Assembly (NCBI GenBank): GCA_946478865.1
Contig: CAMLDO010000011.1
Span: forward strand, 1-64,000
Direction of reading: 5' to 3'
Length of the DNA stretch: 64,000 nt
DNA from: an uncultured Methylobacillus sp.
Lineage (GTDB): Bacteria > Pseudomonadota > Gammaproteobacteria > Burkholderiales > Methylophilaceae
Part shown: positions 25,455 through 37,005 of the stretch, in pieces
Position numbering within the stretch: position 1 is the stretch's first letter
Layout of the letters: every line of letters begins with the position of its first letter
Translations under genes and position numbers: made by a program
Notes under the pieces: model-generated
Databases searched by the model: none
Told to the model about the DNA's origin: nothing
Seen by the model: only the letters and a program-made list of their open reading frames with translations

Positions 25455-26512
25455 GCGTAGAGCTCCAGCGCGAGCGCCATCACCTCCTCGGTCGTCACGT
25501 CATCGACGAAGCACACATCGTGCGGGCAGCGCGACTTGCGGTTGTCCTGTCCGCAAACCGGGCAATGCGTCTGCGTCGACATGGCGGCGCGCAGCAAGGC
25601 CGGCCGCAGCGGGCTCGCCTCCAGCACGTTGGTCAACCAGTAAATGCCGACAGCGGGCGTATTCAGCGCAAAGGCGAGGTGGATCGGCCCGGTATCGTTA
25701 GACACCAGCATCACGGCCCGATCGAGCATTCCGCAGAGACCGGAGAGTGACATGCGCCCGGTAAAGTCGAGCACCGGATGACGCATGTGCTTGCCTATGG
25801 TTTCCGCGAGATGCGCTTCGGCGGCGGTCGCGCTGATCATAATGGTGGCACCGCGGCTCGCGAGCGCATCGCCCACCTCGGCAAAGCGCTCGGCCGGCCA
25901 GTGACGCCTTACATCGCTCGCACCCGGATGCAGAATCACGATGCGCTCGCCCGGCACAGGCGGCAGTAGCCGAGCCGCTTCCTCGCGATCGCGCGCGACC
26001 ACTTCGATTTCCCGTTCCAGCAGCGGCGGTACAGCCCCGACAAGCGCGGCTACCTGCAGCAGCTCCAGTCGCCGATTGACGAAGGCGCCGTACGGCAGCC
26101 AGCGATCGAGCGGAGCCGCGTCTGGAGTCTTGAGGCCGATGGTGAGCCTGGCGCCGAGTTGATTGATGTAGGAGTTGGAATAGCGGCCGCCGCCATACAT
26201 CTGGATCGCGAGGTCGAACTCCTTCGCACGCATGCGTTCGATGAACGCCTGTCCTTCTTCATCCGGAAGTGCCTCCGGCGGCGCGCCCACTCCAGGTACG
26301 GGAGGCATGATGACGACTTCATCCACGGGAGCTGGGCGATCTTTTAAAAACTCCGCATGCCACGGCTTGCCGAGAAAAACGATACGCGCTTCGGGATAAG
26401 TGTGACGCAGTGCATGCAGCGCAGGCAGCGCGAATACGAAATCGCCGACGGCATTGGGGCGTAATACCAGAATCTTGCGAATGCCGGGTTCGACCGGATA
26501 CGCAATCCTCAC
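25442..26512 (-). CDS. Glycosyltransferase family 9
   Basis: The third GT9 gene in this region: 356 residues, N-terminus ILVLRPNAVGDFVFALPALHAL (in part), donor half VILHPGASDVRRHWPAERFAEVG and SNDTGPIHLAFALNTPAVGIYWL. A late Cys cluster, HCPVCGQDNRKSRCPHDVCF, resembles that of the GT9 at 17 kb. GTG 26512 overlaps the stop of the upstream GT2 gene (GTGA), so translation is coupled; the longer upstream frame is an artefact of GT2 in another frame. Its last 13 bases overlap the GT9 gene on the plus strand. Confidence 0.88.
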   Translation of the reverse strand: MRIAYPVEPGIRKILVLRPNAVGDFVFALPALHALRHTYPEARIVFLGKPWHAEFLKDRPAPVDEVVIMPPVPGVGAPPEALPDEEGQAFIERMRAKEFDLAIQMYGGGRYSNSYINQLGARLTIGLKTPDAAPLDRWLPYGAFVNRRLELLQVAALVGAVPPLLEREIEVVARDREEAARLLPPVPGERIVILHPGASDVRRHWPAERFAEVGDALASRGATIMISATAAEAHLAETIGKHMRHPVLDFTGRMSLSGLCGMLDRAVMLVSNDTGPIHLAFALNTPAVGIYWLTNVLEASPLRPALLRAAMSTQTHCPVCGQDNRKSRCPHDVCFVDDVTTEEVMALALELYAQVT

Positions 26513-27363
26513 GGCATCCCCGCCGGGGCTGCCTGTGTCAGTACCTCTGTCTGCGGCGGCGACCAGAGGAGGTAAGGAGCATCGACCCGCCTTTCCTTCA
26601 CCGTCGTCGGCAATTCCATGTGATAGGCGCCCGAAGGAATGATGCCGCAGCCGCCGAAACGCTGCATCACGCGCAGTTGGGCCAGCACGTCCTCGCCGCA
26701 GTGATCCGCTGGCAGTTGCGACCAGAAATCGAAACCGCCTGCTTCGCGCAGCTTGGCCGTATCGAACAGCACGCAACCGCCTATCCAGGCCACGCGATAC
26801 AGCCGCGTTTGCTGCGATGTAAGCCCCAGCTTCTGCTGGACATGGTAGAGATTGGCAGCGCTGTGCAAATGATGACGGCCCCAGGCCGGCGTATCCGGCG
26901 CGATATGCTCCGGCGCGACCGGCCCCTCCCAGAACTCGATATTCTGCTGATGCGGGCGCACATCCTCGCTATAACTCAGCCCGTGCAACGCGCTGCCGAC
27001 GAAGCCGCACCGCTGTTCGTAGATTGCGCCCAACAGCCGTTCGACCAAGTCGTTTTCCAGCAGCACGTCGTCATCCAGAAACAGGCAATACGGCGCAGTG
27101 ACTTGCGACAGAAGAAAGGCACGCTGTTCCGCCATGCCGAGTCGCGGCAGGTGATGATGTGTGTCGACCCTATGGCCAATAGCGCGCAGGAAGCGCAGCG
27201 CGGCCTGTATCTCGGGCAGACAGAGCACTCCTTCGCCATCCGACTGATCCGAAATCACGATGCGCAATTCCGGGACCGTCTGCGCCGCCAGCGAAGCCAG
27301 TGTCATCGCCAGTGCGCCGGAGCGATTGCAGGTCGGCACGAGAACATCGACTGGCGTGCTCAT
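26509..27363 (-). CDS. Glycosyltransferase family 2
   Basis: A 284-residue GT-A enzyme. It opens VDVLVPTCNRSGALAMTLASL, has the metal-binding LDDD motif in APYCLFLDDDVLLENDLV (about 99-102), and a late GEDVLAQLRVMQRFG region (ED) like the catalytic-base motif. It should add a sugar from a nucleotide donor to a growing glycan. It overlaps DUF4254 upstream (ATGA) and the GT9 gene downstream (GTGA), so the three are one tightly coupled unit. Confidence 0.9.
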   Translation of the reverse strand: MSTPVDVLVPTCNRSGALAMTLASLAAQTVPELRIVISDQSDGEGVLCLPEIQAALRFLRAIGHRVDTHHHLPRLGMAEQRAFLLSQVTAPYCLFLDDDVLLENDLVERLLGAIYEQRCGFVGSALHGLSYSEDVRPHQQNIEFWEGPVAPEHIAPDTPAWGRHHLHSAANLYHVQQKLGLTSQQTRLYRVAWIGGCVLFDTAKLREAGGFDFWSQLPADHCGEDVLAQLRVMQRFGGCGIIPSGAYHMELPTTVKERRVDAPYLLWSPPQTEVLTQAAPAGMP

Positions 27364-27980
27364 CGCGTACCCTGGCGGGTGGCAGTCTGCGCAGCATAAA
27401 GATAAGGATTCAAGGCAGGATCGTTGTACATCTTGAACTGGCGATAGACCTTGAAATAGGCCTTCCCTTCTTTTGCTTCACGCAATAGCCGGTCGAGGCA
27501 GGATGCGAGATCCTGCCGTTGCAACGTGAGCCGTTCCAGCTTGGCGCGGCATGCTTCGATGTGATCGGGCGCAGCGTCCTTGCGCTCGGTCTGCTCGAGC
27601 ATGTGCTGGATCTTGAGCGCGAGGATGGAAAGCCGATCTATCATCGCGCCGGCCGTCTCGCTGTTGAGACGAGCGTCGGCGGTATGTGGCGTATCCATGA
27701 GCTCGCTCAGGATCGCCTCATCCAGCGCCTCGACGGCATCGTTGCGCTTCTGGTTGTACTGGTCGATCAAACGCTTGCTGGCTGCGATTTCGGCAGAATC
27801 GACGTCGGTACGGCGCGCCTTGTCCTCCTCGTCCCAGAGCAGGCTGTTGTACTGGTGATTGGCGGCCACCCAGCGCCACGGATCCGGTCCTTCGGGGCCT
27901 GGATGTGGCTGCGGCATGGCTTCCTGGAGTGCACGATCGTGATATTCGATAATCGATTTTGCGGTCAATTCGCTCAACAT
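27360..27980 (-). CDS. DUF4254 domain protein
   Basis: A 206-residue, mostly helical, cytoplasmic protein of the uncharacterised DUF4254 family. Recognisable segments are IIEYHDRAL, WRWVAANHQYNSLLWDEEDKARR (in part), and LNSETAGAMIDRLSILALKIQHM. Genes of this family are commonly found beside glycosyltransferases; that is known only by context. ATG 27980 has GGGAG 6 bp upstream and is preferred over ATG 27995, which overlaps that site. It leads the DUF4254-GT2-GT9 unit. Confidence 0.87.
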   Translation of the reverse strand: MLSELTAKSIIEYHDRALQEAMPQPHPGPEGPDPWRWVAANHQYNSLLWDEEDKARRTDVDSAEIAASKRLIDQYNQKRNDAVEALDEAILSELMDTPHTADARLNSETAGAMIDRLSILALKIQHMLEQTERKDAAPDHIEACRAKLERLTLQRQDLASCLDRLLREAKEGKAYFKVYRQFKMYNDPALNPYLYAAQTATRQGTR

Positions 27981-28191
27981 TTCGGTCTCCCTCATGCGTC
28001 GGTATCAACCAATAATGATGGCTTCGCGCATCGAGAAGTTCCTCCTGCCGAGCTTGCTCCCGCACTTCATCAGGGAACCGGCGGAGCAGAAATGTTGCAG
28101 TTTTCTTGAAGCGTCCGGGCTTAAGTGCTAGGCTTCCAAGCCAATAAAACTCTAACAATAATCAAGGCTTGACTGCTTATAAGGGGTAGGA

Positions 28192-30783
28192 ATGCAAGGC
28201 ATATCCGCATTGTTCACGCTGATGGATCCGGCGCCCATGGCGACGCTTTTCGAAGGTGCGGCCGGCATACTTTATCTCTACGCACTGGCAGACTTCCTCA
28301 TCCTGCTTTCCTGTTACGCCATCCCTCTCGCGTTCGCCTATTTCGTCTGGCACCGCAAGGATTTGCAGCATCGCTGGATATTCCTCGTTTTCAGCATCTT
28401 CATCCTGTCGTATGGCATGTCGCATCTGCTTTCGCTCGTGCTGCTGTGGAAACCCATCTATCACTATCATCTGGCAATGAAAATCCTCACCGCGCTGGTT
28501 TCGGCAGGAACCGCGTACATGGTATTTCGCATCATTCCGCATGCGCTCAAGATCCCCAATCCCACCAAGCTTGCGGCCGAAGTCGAGGCGGAAATCCAGG
28601 AGCGTCGCGAAGCATTTGTCGCGCTGAAAACGACGGAAATTTCGCTGCGCGAATCGCGCGAACAATTGCGCAAGGCCAACATGGAGCTGGAAGCGCGTGT
28701 GCAATCGCGCACCGAGGAACTCGGGCGTCAGACCGCAGTGCTGCGCCGCATCATCGACTCCATTCCCGACTTCATCATTCTCAAGGATACGAACAGCGCC
28801 TACCTCGGCAGCAACAAGGCGTTCGAGGAATTCACGGGCAAGTCCGAACAGGATCAAATCGGCAAAACCGACTACGACCTGTTCGACTCCAACCTCGCCG
28901 TGACCTTCCGCAGTCTGGATCGACAGATTCTGGAAACCGGCCAGACTCATAGCCAGGAAGAATGGGTCACTTACCCGGATGGACGGCAAGCCCTGCTCAG
29001 TACGGTCAAGACCCCGTTCTATGGCCCTAATGGCGAAATTCTCGGCCTGGTCGGCATCAGCCGCGACATTACCGACCGCGTGGCTGCGGAAAATTCGCTG
29101 CGGCAGGCCGCGACCGTGTTCGAAAGCACGCGCGAAGGCGTGATGATCACCGATGCGGACAAGTACATCTTCATGATCAACCGTGCCTTCACCGAGATGC
29201 TGGGTTACACCGAGGAGGAGGTGCTGGGGCGTTCCACCGACATCCTGCAATCGCCGCGCCACGACAAGGAATTCTTCCGCCGCATGTGGACGGAAATCAA
29301 GACCGTCGGCCACTGGCAGGGCGAAGTCTGGAACCGCCGCAAGGACGGATCGGAGTTCCCGCAACTGCTCAGCATCAGCGCGGTAAAGGACAACGAGGGC
29401 AAAGTCACGCAGTACGTCAGCGTGTTCACGGATATTTCCAAGATCAAGGAAACCGAAGCCGAACTGGAATTCCTCGCCCATCACGACCCGCTCACGCGCC
29501 TGCCCAACCGTCGGCTGTTACTTGCGCGTATTCGTCATGGCATCGAAACCGTAAAACGCGATGGCGGTTTGCTGGCCCTCCTCATGCTCGACCTCGACCG
29601 CTTCAAGGACGTCAACGACAGCTTCGGCCACGCCACGGGCGACGAACTGCTGCAACAGGTCGCCGACCGCCTCACCAAACGGCTGCGTACGGTGGATACG
29701 CTGACGCGCCTGGGCGGCGACGAATTCACCGTTCTGCTGCAAGGCATCACCCACAAGGAAGATGCCGGGCGCGTAGCGAGCGAGATCGTCGCCATGCTGG
29801 GCGAGCCATGGTTCCTGTCCAATGGTTTCGAAGTACGTATCGGCTCCAGTGTCGGTATCACGCTCTATCCGGACCACTGCAATACCGCCGAGGAAATGCT
29901 GCAGCAGGCCGACACCGCGCTGTATCAGGCCAAGGAAGAAGGCCGGGGGCGCTTCAAATACTTCAGCGAGGATCTCACCCAGGCCGCGCGCGAGCGGATC
30001 GCGCTGGAAGCCGCGCTACGTCGCGCCATCACCGAAAACGAGCTGCGGGTGTATTACCAGCCGCAGGTGGATATCGCTACCGGCAAAATAGTGGGCGCCG
30101 AAGCGCTGCTGCGTTGGCAGCACCCCGAAGACGGCATGATGCTGCCCAGCAAATATATTGCCGTGGCGGAAGAAACCGGGCTGATCGGCGCCATTGGCGA
30201 CTGGGTGCTAAAGCAGACCTGCCTGCAGGGCAAGAAATGGCTGGACGCCGGATTCAAACCGATCACCCTGGCCGTCAACCTGTCACCGCAGCAATTCCAT
30301 CACAAGGATATTGCGGCTACGGTAGCCAGCACACTGGAGGAAACAGGTTTCCCGCCCGAACTGCTGGAACTGGAGCTGACCGAGACCATCCTGATCAAGC
30401 GCGAACATGATGCCGTCGCAAAGATGGATATCCTGCGCCAGCAAGGAATTCGCCTCGCCATCGACGATTTCGGTACCGGCTACTCGTCATTGTCCTATCT
30501 CAAGCGCTTCCCGCTCGACGTGCTCAAGATCGACAAGAGTTTCGTGGATGAGATTCCGGATCAGCGCGACGACATGGAAATTGCCAATACCGTCATTGCC
30601 ATAGGCCACACGCTGGGCTTCAAGGTGCTGGCCGAAGGGGTGGAAACCGAGGATCAGCTGGCGTTCCTGAGCAAGCAAGGCTGCGACCTGTATCAAGGCT
30701 ATCTGAAGAGCCCGCCTTTGCCGTCCGAAGAATTCGAGAAGCTGCTGGCGAACGAATCGACCTCCCACGCCCAGGCTGCCTGA
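28192..30783 (+). CDS. Ethylene-receptor-like sensor with PAS-PAS-GGDEF-EAL (c-di-GMP turnover)
   Basis: An 863-residue membrane sensor. Residues 28-120 hold three membrane helices that align, ungapped with an offset of 9, to the ethylene-binding domain of ETR1 (Asp34=Asp25, Pro45=Pro36, Arg61-Trp62=Arg52-Trp53, His78=His69), but residue 74 is Tyr where ETR1 has the copper ligand Cys65. A coiled coil (about 130-185), two PAS domains (about 185-300 and 305-425), a GGDEF domain (from about 431; GGDEF 508-512, RxxD inhibitory site RTVD five residues before) and an EAL domain (EAL at 637-639, DDFGTGYSSLSYL, NLSPQQF) follow. Both enzyme motifs look intact, so it could make and break c-di-GMP. The ligand is unknown. 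Confidence 0.93.
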   Translation: MQGISALFTLMDPAPMATLFEGAAGILYLYALADFLILLSCYAIPLAFAYFVWHRKDLQHRWIFLVFSIFILSYGMSHLLSLVLLWKPIYHYHLAMKILTALVSAGTAYMVFRIIPHALKIPNPTKLAAEVEAEIQERREAFVALKTTEISLRESREQLRKANMELEARVQSRTEELGRQTAVLRRIIDSIPDFIILKDTNSAYLGSNKAFEEFTGKSEQDQIGKTDYDLFDSNLAVTFRSLDRQILETGQTHSQEEWVTYPDGRQALLSTVKTPFYGPNGEILGLVGISRDITDRVAAENSLRQAATVFESTREGVMITDADKYIFMINRAFTEMLGYTEEEVLGRSTDILQSPRHDKEFFRRMWTEIKTVGHWQGEVWNRRKDGSEFPQLLSISAVKDNEGKVTQYVSVFTDISKIKETEAELEFLAHHDPLTRLPNRRLLLARIRHGIETVKRDGGLLALLMLDLDRFKDVNDSFGHATGDELLQQVADRLTKRLRTVDTLTRLGGDEFTVLLQGITHKEDAGRVASEIVAMLGEPWFLSNGFEVRIGSSVGITLYPDHCNTAEEMLQQADTALYQAKEEGRGRFKYFSEDLTQAARERIALEAALRRAITENELRVYYQPQVDIATGKIVGAEALLRWQHPEDGMMLPSKYIAVAEETGLIGAIGDWVLKQTCLQGKKWLDAGFKPITLAVNLSPQQFHHKDIAATVASTLEETGFPPELLELELTETILIKREHDAVAKMDILRQQGIRLAIDDFGTGYSSLSYLKRFPLDVLKIDKSFVDEIPDQRDDMEIANTVIAIGHTLGFKVLAEGVETEDQLAFLSKQGCDLYQGYLKSPPLPSEEFEKLLANESTSHAQAA

Positions 30784-30806
30784 GCACAAGCGGTCGATAG
30801 AAAAGG

Positions 30807-30830
30807 AAAAGCCCCGCTACCGGGGCTTTT
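30807..30830. terminator. Bidirectional terminator between the GGDEF-EAL gene and secA
   Basis: AAAAGCCCCG pairs perfectly with CGGGGCTTTT around a CTAC loop. It is positioned to stop both convergent transcripts. Confidence 0.88.
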
Positions 30831-30842
30831 CTGTTTTGAGGC

Positions 30843-33563
<2,721 letters not shown>

Positions 33564-33611
33564 AAAAGGATCGATCTGCCGCCGAAGCGGAATTGAGAAT
33601 TTAAATGGTGA

Positions 33612-34505
33612 TTAAGACTGAGCTTGGCCGTTATTGTTCTGCAGGTATTTACGCGGGTCCAAAGGGACGCCGTTCAGGCGCACTTCATAATGCAAATGCG
33701 GCCCGGTCGAGCGGCCGGTACTGCCTACTTTAGCGATGGGCTGGCCTTTGCTCACCCGGTCGCCCACCTTGACCAGAAACTCGGACACGTGCGCATAACG
33801 CGTATCCAGTCCGAACCCGTGATCAACGCGCACGATATTACCATAGTCCGGCACTCTTTCCGCTTGCGCCACGATACCATCGGCGGCGGCGTATATCGGC
33901 GTACCGCTTTCGGCAGTGAAATCCAGCCCGCGATGGAAAGCCTTCTGGCCAGTAAAGGGGTCAGGCCGCCAGCCGTAGCTGGAAGAGTTGTAGGCCACCT
34001 CAATGGGGGCGCCGGAAGGAAAAGTACTTTTCTTGAGATTCTGCTGCAATAGCTCCATGCTGATCGCATCGAGGTGCTCGGAGCGCGCCTCCAGCTCGGC
34101 CAGTAATCTCGATACTTCGGCATCGAGATCGGCCGCGGAAAGAGGCTGAACCAGCTCCAGCGGACCACCTTGCCCCGGCTGTGCGGCGGGTTCCTGCGCC
34201 TTGACTCCGGCCATTTCTGCGAGGCGTGCGCTCAGAGCGTCCAATCGCATGATGCGCGCCTGGATTTCACCCAGCTGCTGCGCAAGAGCTTCCATATTCT
34301 GCTGCTGGTTGTGCCGCACAGCTTGCAGCAATCGTACCGGCAGCGATGGCGGTTCACCTTGGTTGCGGCTGTCCGGCTGTGGCAGAATAAGGGCGGCGGT
34401 AATCAACGGAGGCACTATGACCAGGATCGCCAGCAGCAACGCAAACTGCGGCAATGACAGCGTCCTGGCTTTCGCCATGTTGTTCGATACGAAAATGATA
34501 TTCAC
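33612..34505 (-). CDS. M23-family (LytM-like) peptidase
   Basis: A 297-residue envelope protein with an N-terminal membrane helix (about 18-40), a helical coiled-coil middle (about 60-150) and a C-terminal M23 domain. The zinc ligands are in AFHRGLDF and HLHYEV, with YGNIVRVDHGFGLDTRYAH between them. Such proteins cut peptidoglycan cross-links or, with inactive sites, activate amidases; the ligands here look intact. It lies next to secA and diverges from a DUF721 gene 38 bp away. Confidence 0.92.
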   Translation of the reverse strand: MNIIFVSNNMAKARTLSLPQFALLLAILVIVPPLITAALILPQPDSRNQGEPPSLPVRLLQAVRHNQQQNMEALAQQLGEIQARIMRLDALSARLAEMAGVKAQEPAAQPGQGGPLELVQPLSAADLDAEVSRLLAELEARSEHLDAISMELLQQNLKKSTFPSGAPIEVAYNSSSYGWRPDPFTGQKAFHRGLDFTAESGTPIYAAADGIVAQAERVPDYGNIVRVDHGFGLDTRYAHVSEFLVKVGDRVSKGQPIAKVGSTGRSTGPHLHYEVRLNGVPLDPRKYLQNNNGQAQS

Positions 34506-34543
34506 ACTTTCCCCTTTTCAAGGATGGTCCCGAAGAGGCGCAT

Positions 34544-34999
34544 ATGGCGCCCCGATTCGGACGGCATCCCCGGACTCCCGTCATGCGGCGCCTTAAAGCG
34601 CTTTTCAGGGATCATGCCGAGTTGCATGCTCTGGCGGATGCAGCCGGAAAATACACCGGCTTGCAGAATGTGTGGGAAGGGATCGTGCCCGAGGCACTGC
34701 TGCCCTATACCCGCGCGGGGAGCGTCAAGCACAGGCGTCTGACAGTGTTTGCCGATAACGGCGCCGTCGCGGCCAAGCTCAAACTGCTCTCGCCCAACCT
34801 GCTAAAAAACTTGCAAAACAAGGGGCTAGAAGTTACTTCAATTCGTATCGAAGTGCAAGTGCAATCGAAGCGCCGCGCTCGGCCGGCCGCTGCCAGAGAG
34901 CTTAGCAACCAAGCCGCGACCAGCCTTGCACAATTTGCAGAGCAGCTACCGGATTCGCCCCTGCGCGATGCCTTGCGTCGTCTAGCCGGACGACGCTGA
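34544..34999 (+). CDS. dciA: DUF721/DciA-family protein
   Basis: A 151-residue basic protein of the DciA family. The first half carries the family core (LHALADAAGKYTGLQNVWEGIVPEALLPYTRAG, in part), with hydrophobic ADNGAVAAKLKLLSPNLLKNL. DciA is the helicase loader or assistant in many bacteria lacking DnaC, working with DnaB. GAGG lies 5 bp before ATG 34544; ATG 34583 is an alternative. Position next to the M23-secA pair is typical. TauE follows 2 bp later. Confidence 0.85.
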   Translation: MAPRFGRHPRTPVMRRLKALFRDHAELHALADAAGKYTGLQNVWEGIVPEALLPYTRAGSVKHRRLTVFADNGAVAAKLKLLSPNLLKNLQNKGLEVTSIRIEVQVQSKRRARPAAARELSNQAATSLAQFAEQLPDSPLRDALRRLAGRR

Positions 35000-35001
35000 A
35001 C

Positions 35002-35793
35002 ATGGAGTGGCTGCTTTACCTCGCGACCGGCTTCTGCGCCGGCCTGCTCTCCGGAATGTTCGGTGTCGGCGGCGGGATTATCGTGGTGCCGATACTGGCG
35101 GTAATCTTCGCCGGCCTGCATTTTCCGCCCGATCATCTCATGCATCTCGCCATCGGCACCTCGCTCGCGACCATCATCGTCAACTCCATTGTCTCGACCA
35201 GGGCACACCATCGGCACGGCAACGTCAATTGGTGGATCTTCCGCTACATGGCTCCGGCCGGGGTCGTGGGCGCAATCCTGGCAAGCTGGCTGGCCTCCCG
35301 CATCCATAGCGACGGCTTGCAGCTCATTTTTGCGATCTTCGAATGCGCGGTCGCGGTTCACCTGTTCTGGGGCAAGCTGCCGCACAAGCACCAGGAATTC
35401 ACTTCGCGGTTGCTCCTGTCCTCATTTGGCACCGTGGTCGGCTTTACCTCCAGCCTGCTGGGCATCGGCGGCGGCACGGTGTCCGTCCCCTTCCTCATTT
35501 ACGGTACGCGCGACATGCGGGCCGCCATTGGTACTGCCGCAGCCATCGGGTTACCGCTGTCGGTCGTGGGAACGATAGGATATGTGGTGGCAGGAGCTCA
35601 TGTGAACGGATTGCCCGCGCCCAGCCTCGGCTACGTTTATTTGCCTGCCGCGGCGGGCATCATCGTGACCGGCATTTTCGGTGCACCACTGGGGGTCAGG
35701 CTTGCGCAGCGGCTGCCGATTCCCGTACTGAAAAGATGCCTCGCCGTGCTGCTGTTCCTGCTCGGGGTGAAAATGGGGTGGAAGCTGCTATGA
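35002..35793 (+). CDS. TauE/SafE (TSUP) family permease
   Basis: A 263-residue membrane protein with about eight helices in two repeated halves, seen as GMFGVGGGIIVVPIL near residue 19-33 and SSLLGIGGGTVSVPFLIYG near 149-167. These double GxGGG..VP motifs define the TSUP family, which carries sulfite, sulfoacetate or other small organic anions. The substrate is unknown here. It starts 2 bp after dciA, and its last 6 bp overlap the tail of cca on the other strand. Confidence 0.92.
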   Translation: MEWLLYLATGFCAGLLSGMFGVGGGIIVVPILAVIFAGLHFPPDHLMHLAIGTSLATIIVNSIVSTRAHHRHGNVNWWIFRYMAPAGVVGAILASWLASRIHSDGLQLIFAIFECAVAVHLFWGKLPHKHQEFTSRLLLSSFGTVVGFTSSLLGIGGGTVSVPFLIYGTRDMRAAIGTAAAIGLPLSVVGTIGYVVAGAHVNGLPAPSLGYVYLPAAAGIIVTGIFGAPLGVRLAQRLPIPVLKRCLAVLLFLLGVKMGWKLL

Positions 35794-37002
35794 CTTCGGC
35801 AGCTGCGCCACGGCCTCGACCCGCGCCTTGAACACGGCCTCCCGGATCTTTTCGGGCTGATCCAGGCTTCGGGCGATCGCGCCAGCATCGACTGCCAGCG
35901 CCGCCGCGAGCGCCTGCTTAAGATAATCTGCCTCGGGGAAAGCACGGGTCTCGAATCCCGGCCGACCGCGCAGATCGCTTTCGCAGGCTTGCAGAAACGC
36001 TGTAAACCGCTCGGGTTGGCGCAGTGCATCGGTATCGTGCAGCAGTTGCACCACGGTATCGGACCGCATTTCCAGAGCGCGATACGCCTTGCCGTGGTAA
36101 TGGGCAGTTATGACGCCAAGATCACGGCAGTCGTTAGGTACGCGCAGCCGCTTGCACAACTCCTTGACCAGCCCGACGCCGCGCTCCTCGTGACCGATGT
36201 GGCGCGGCAGCATGTCCTTGGGTGTCGTGCCCTTGCCCAGGTCATGGGTCAAGGCGGCGAAACGTACCGCCAGCGCAAATCCCTGCGAGGCCGCGTAGTC
36301 CAGCACCAGCATGACATGCACGCCGGTATCGACTTCCGGGTGATGCTGCGGCGGCTGCGGCACGCCGAACAGACGATCCACTTCCGGCAGAACTTTCTTC
36401 AGCGCATCACATGCGCGCAGCACCTCGAACATGCGTGAAGGCCTGGCCTCCATGAGCCCTTTCGCCAGCTCCTGCCACACACGCTCGGGTACCAGCGCAT
36501 CCACTTCGCCGCTTTCGACCATCTCGCCCATGAGCGCCATCGTTTCATCGGCCACGGTAAAATCGGGGAAGCGCGCGGCAAAGCGCGCCAGCCGCAGAAT
36601 CCGCACCGGGTCCTCGATGAATGCCGGTCCGACATGGCGCAGGATTTTCGCTTGCAGGTCGGTCACGCCATTGTGTGGGTCAATCAGCTTCCCGCTGGCA
36701 TCCCTTGCTATGGCATTGATGGTCAGATCGCGCCGTTCCAGGTCCTGCTCCAGCGTCACATCCGGTGCCGCGTAGACCTGAAACCCCTTGTAGCCTTTAG
36801 CGGTCTTGCGCTCGGTGCGAGCGAGCGCATACTCTTCCTGCGTTTCAGGGTGGAGAAAAACGGGGAAATCCTTGCCTACCGGCCGGTAGCCCAGTTGCGT
36901 CATCTGCTCCGGCGTGGCGCCCACCACCACCCAATCGTGATCCTGCACGGATCGCCCGAGCAGTTCGTCCCGCACCGCACCGCCGACACAGTAAATCTGC
37001 AT
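35788..37002 (-). CDS. cca: Multifunctional CCA tRNA nucleotidyltransferase
   Basis: The enzyme adds or repairs the CCA end of tRNAs. The 404-residue protein has the class II nucleotidyltransferase motif GGAVRDELLGRSVQDHDWVVVG (in part), the neck motif ERRDLTINAIARD, and a C-terminal HD domain (AALTHDLGKGTTP, HEERGVGLVKELCKRL) that gives the phosphatase and cyclic phosphodiesterase functions of the long type. tRNA-Arg at 15.9 kb has an encoded CCA, so repair is likely a main task. Confidence 0.96.
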   Translation of the reverse strand: MQIYCVGGAVRDELLGRSVQDHDWVVVGATPEQMTQLGYRPVGKDFPVFLHPETQEEYALARTERKTAKGYKGFQVYAAPDVTLEQDLERRDLTINAIARDASGKLIDPHNGVTDLQAKILRHVGPAFIEDPVRILRLARFAARFPDFTVADETMALMGEMVESGEVDALVPERVWQELAKGLMEARPSRMFEVLRACDALKKVLPEVDRLFGVPQPPQHHPEVDTGVHVMLVLDYAASQGFALAVRFAALTHDLGKGTTPKDMLPRHIGHEERGVGLVKELCKRLRVPNDCRDLGVITAHYHGKAYRALEMRSDTVVQLLHDTDALRQPERFTAFLQACESDLRGRPGFETRAFPEADYLKQALAAALAVDAGAIARSLDQPEKIREAVFKARVEAVAQLPKS

Positions 37003-37005
37003 CGG

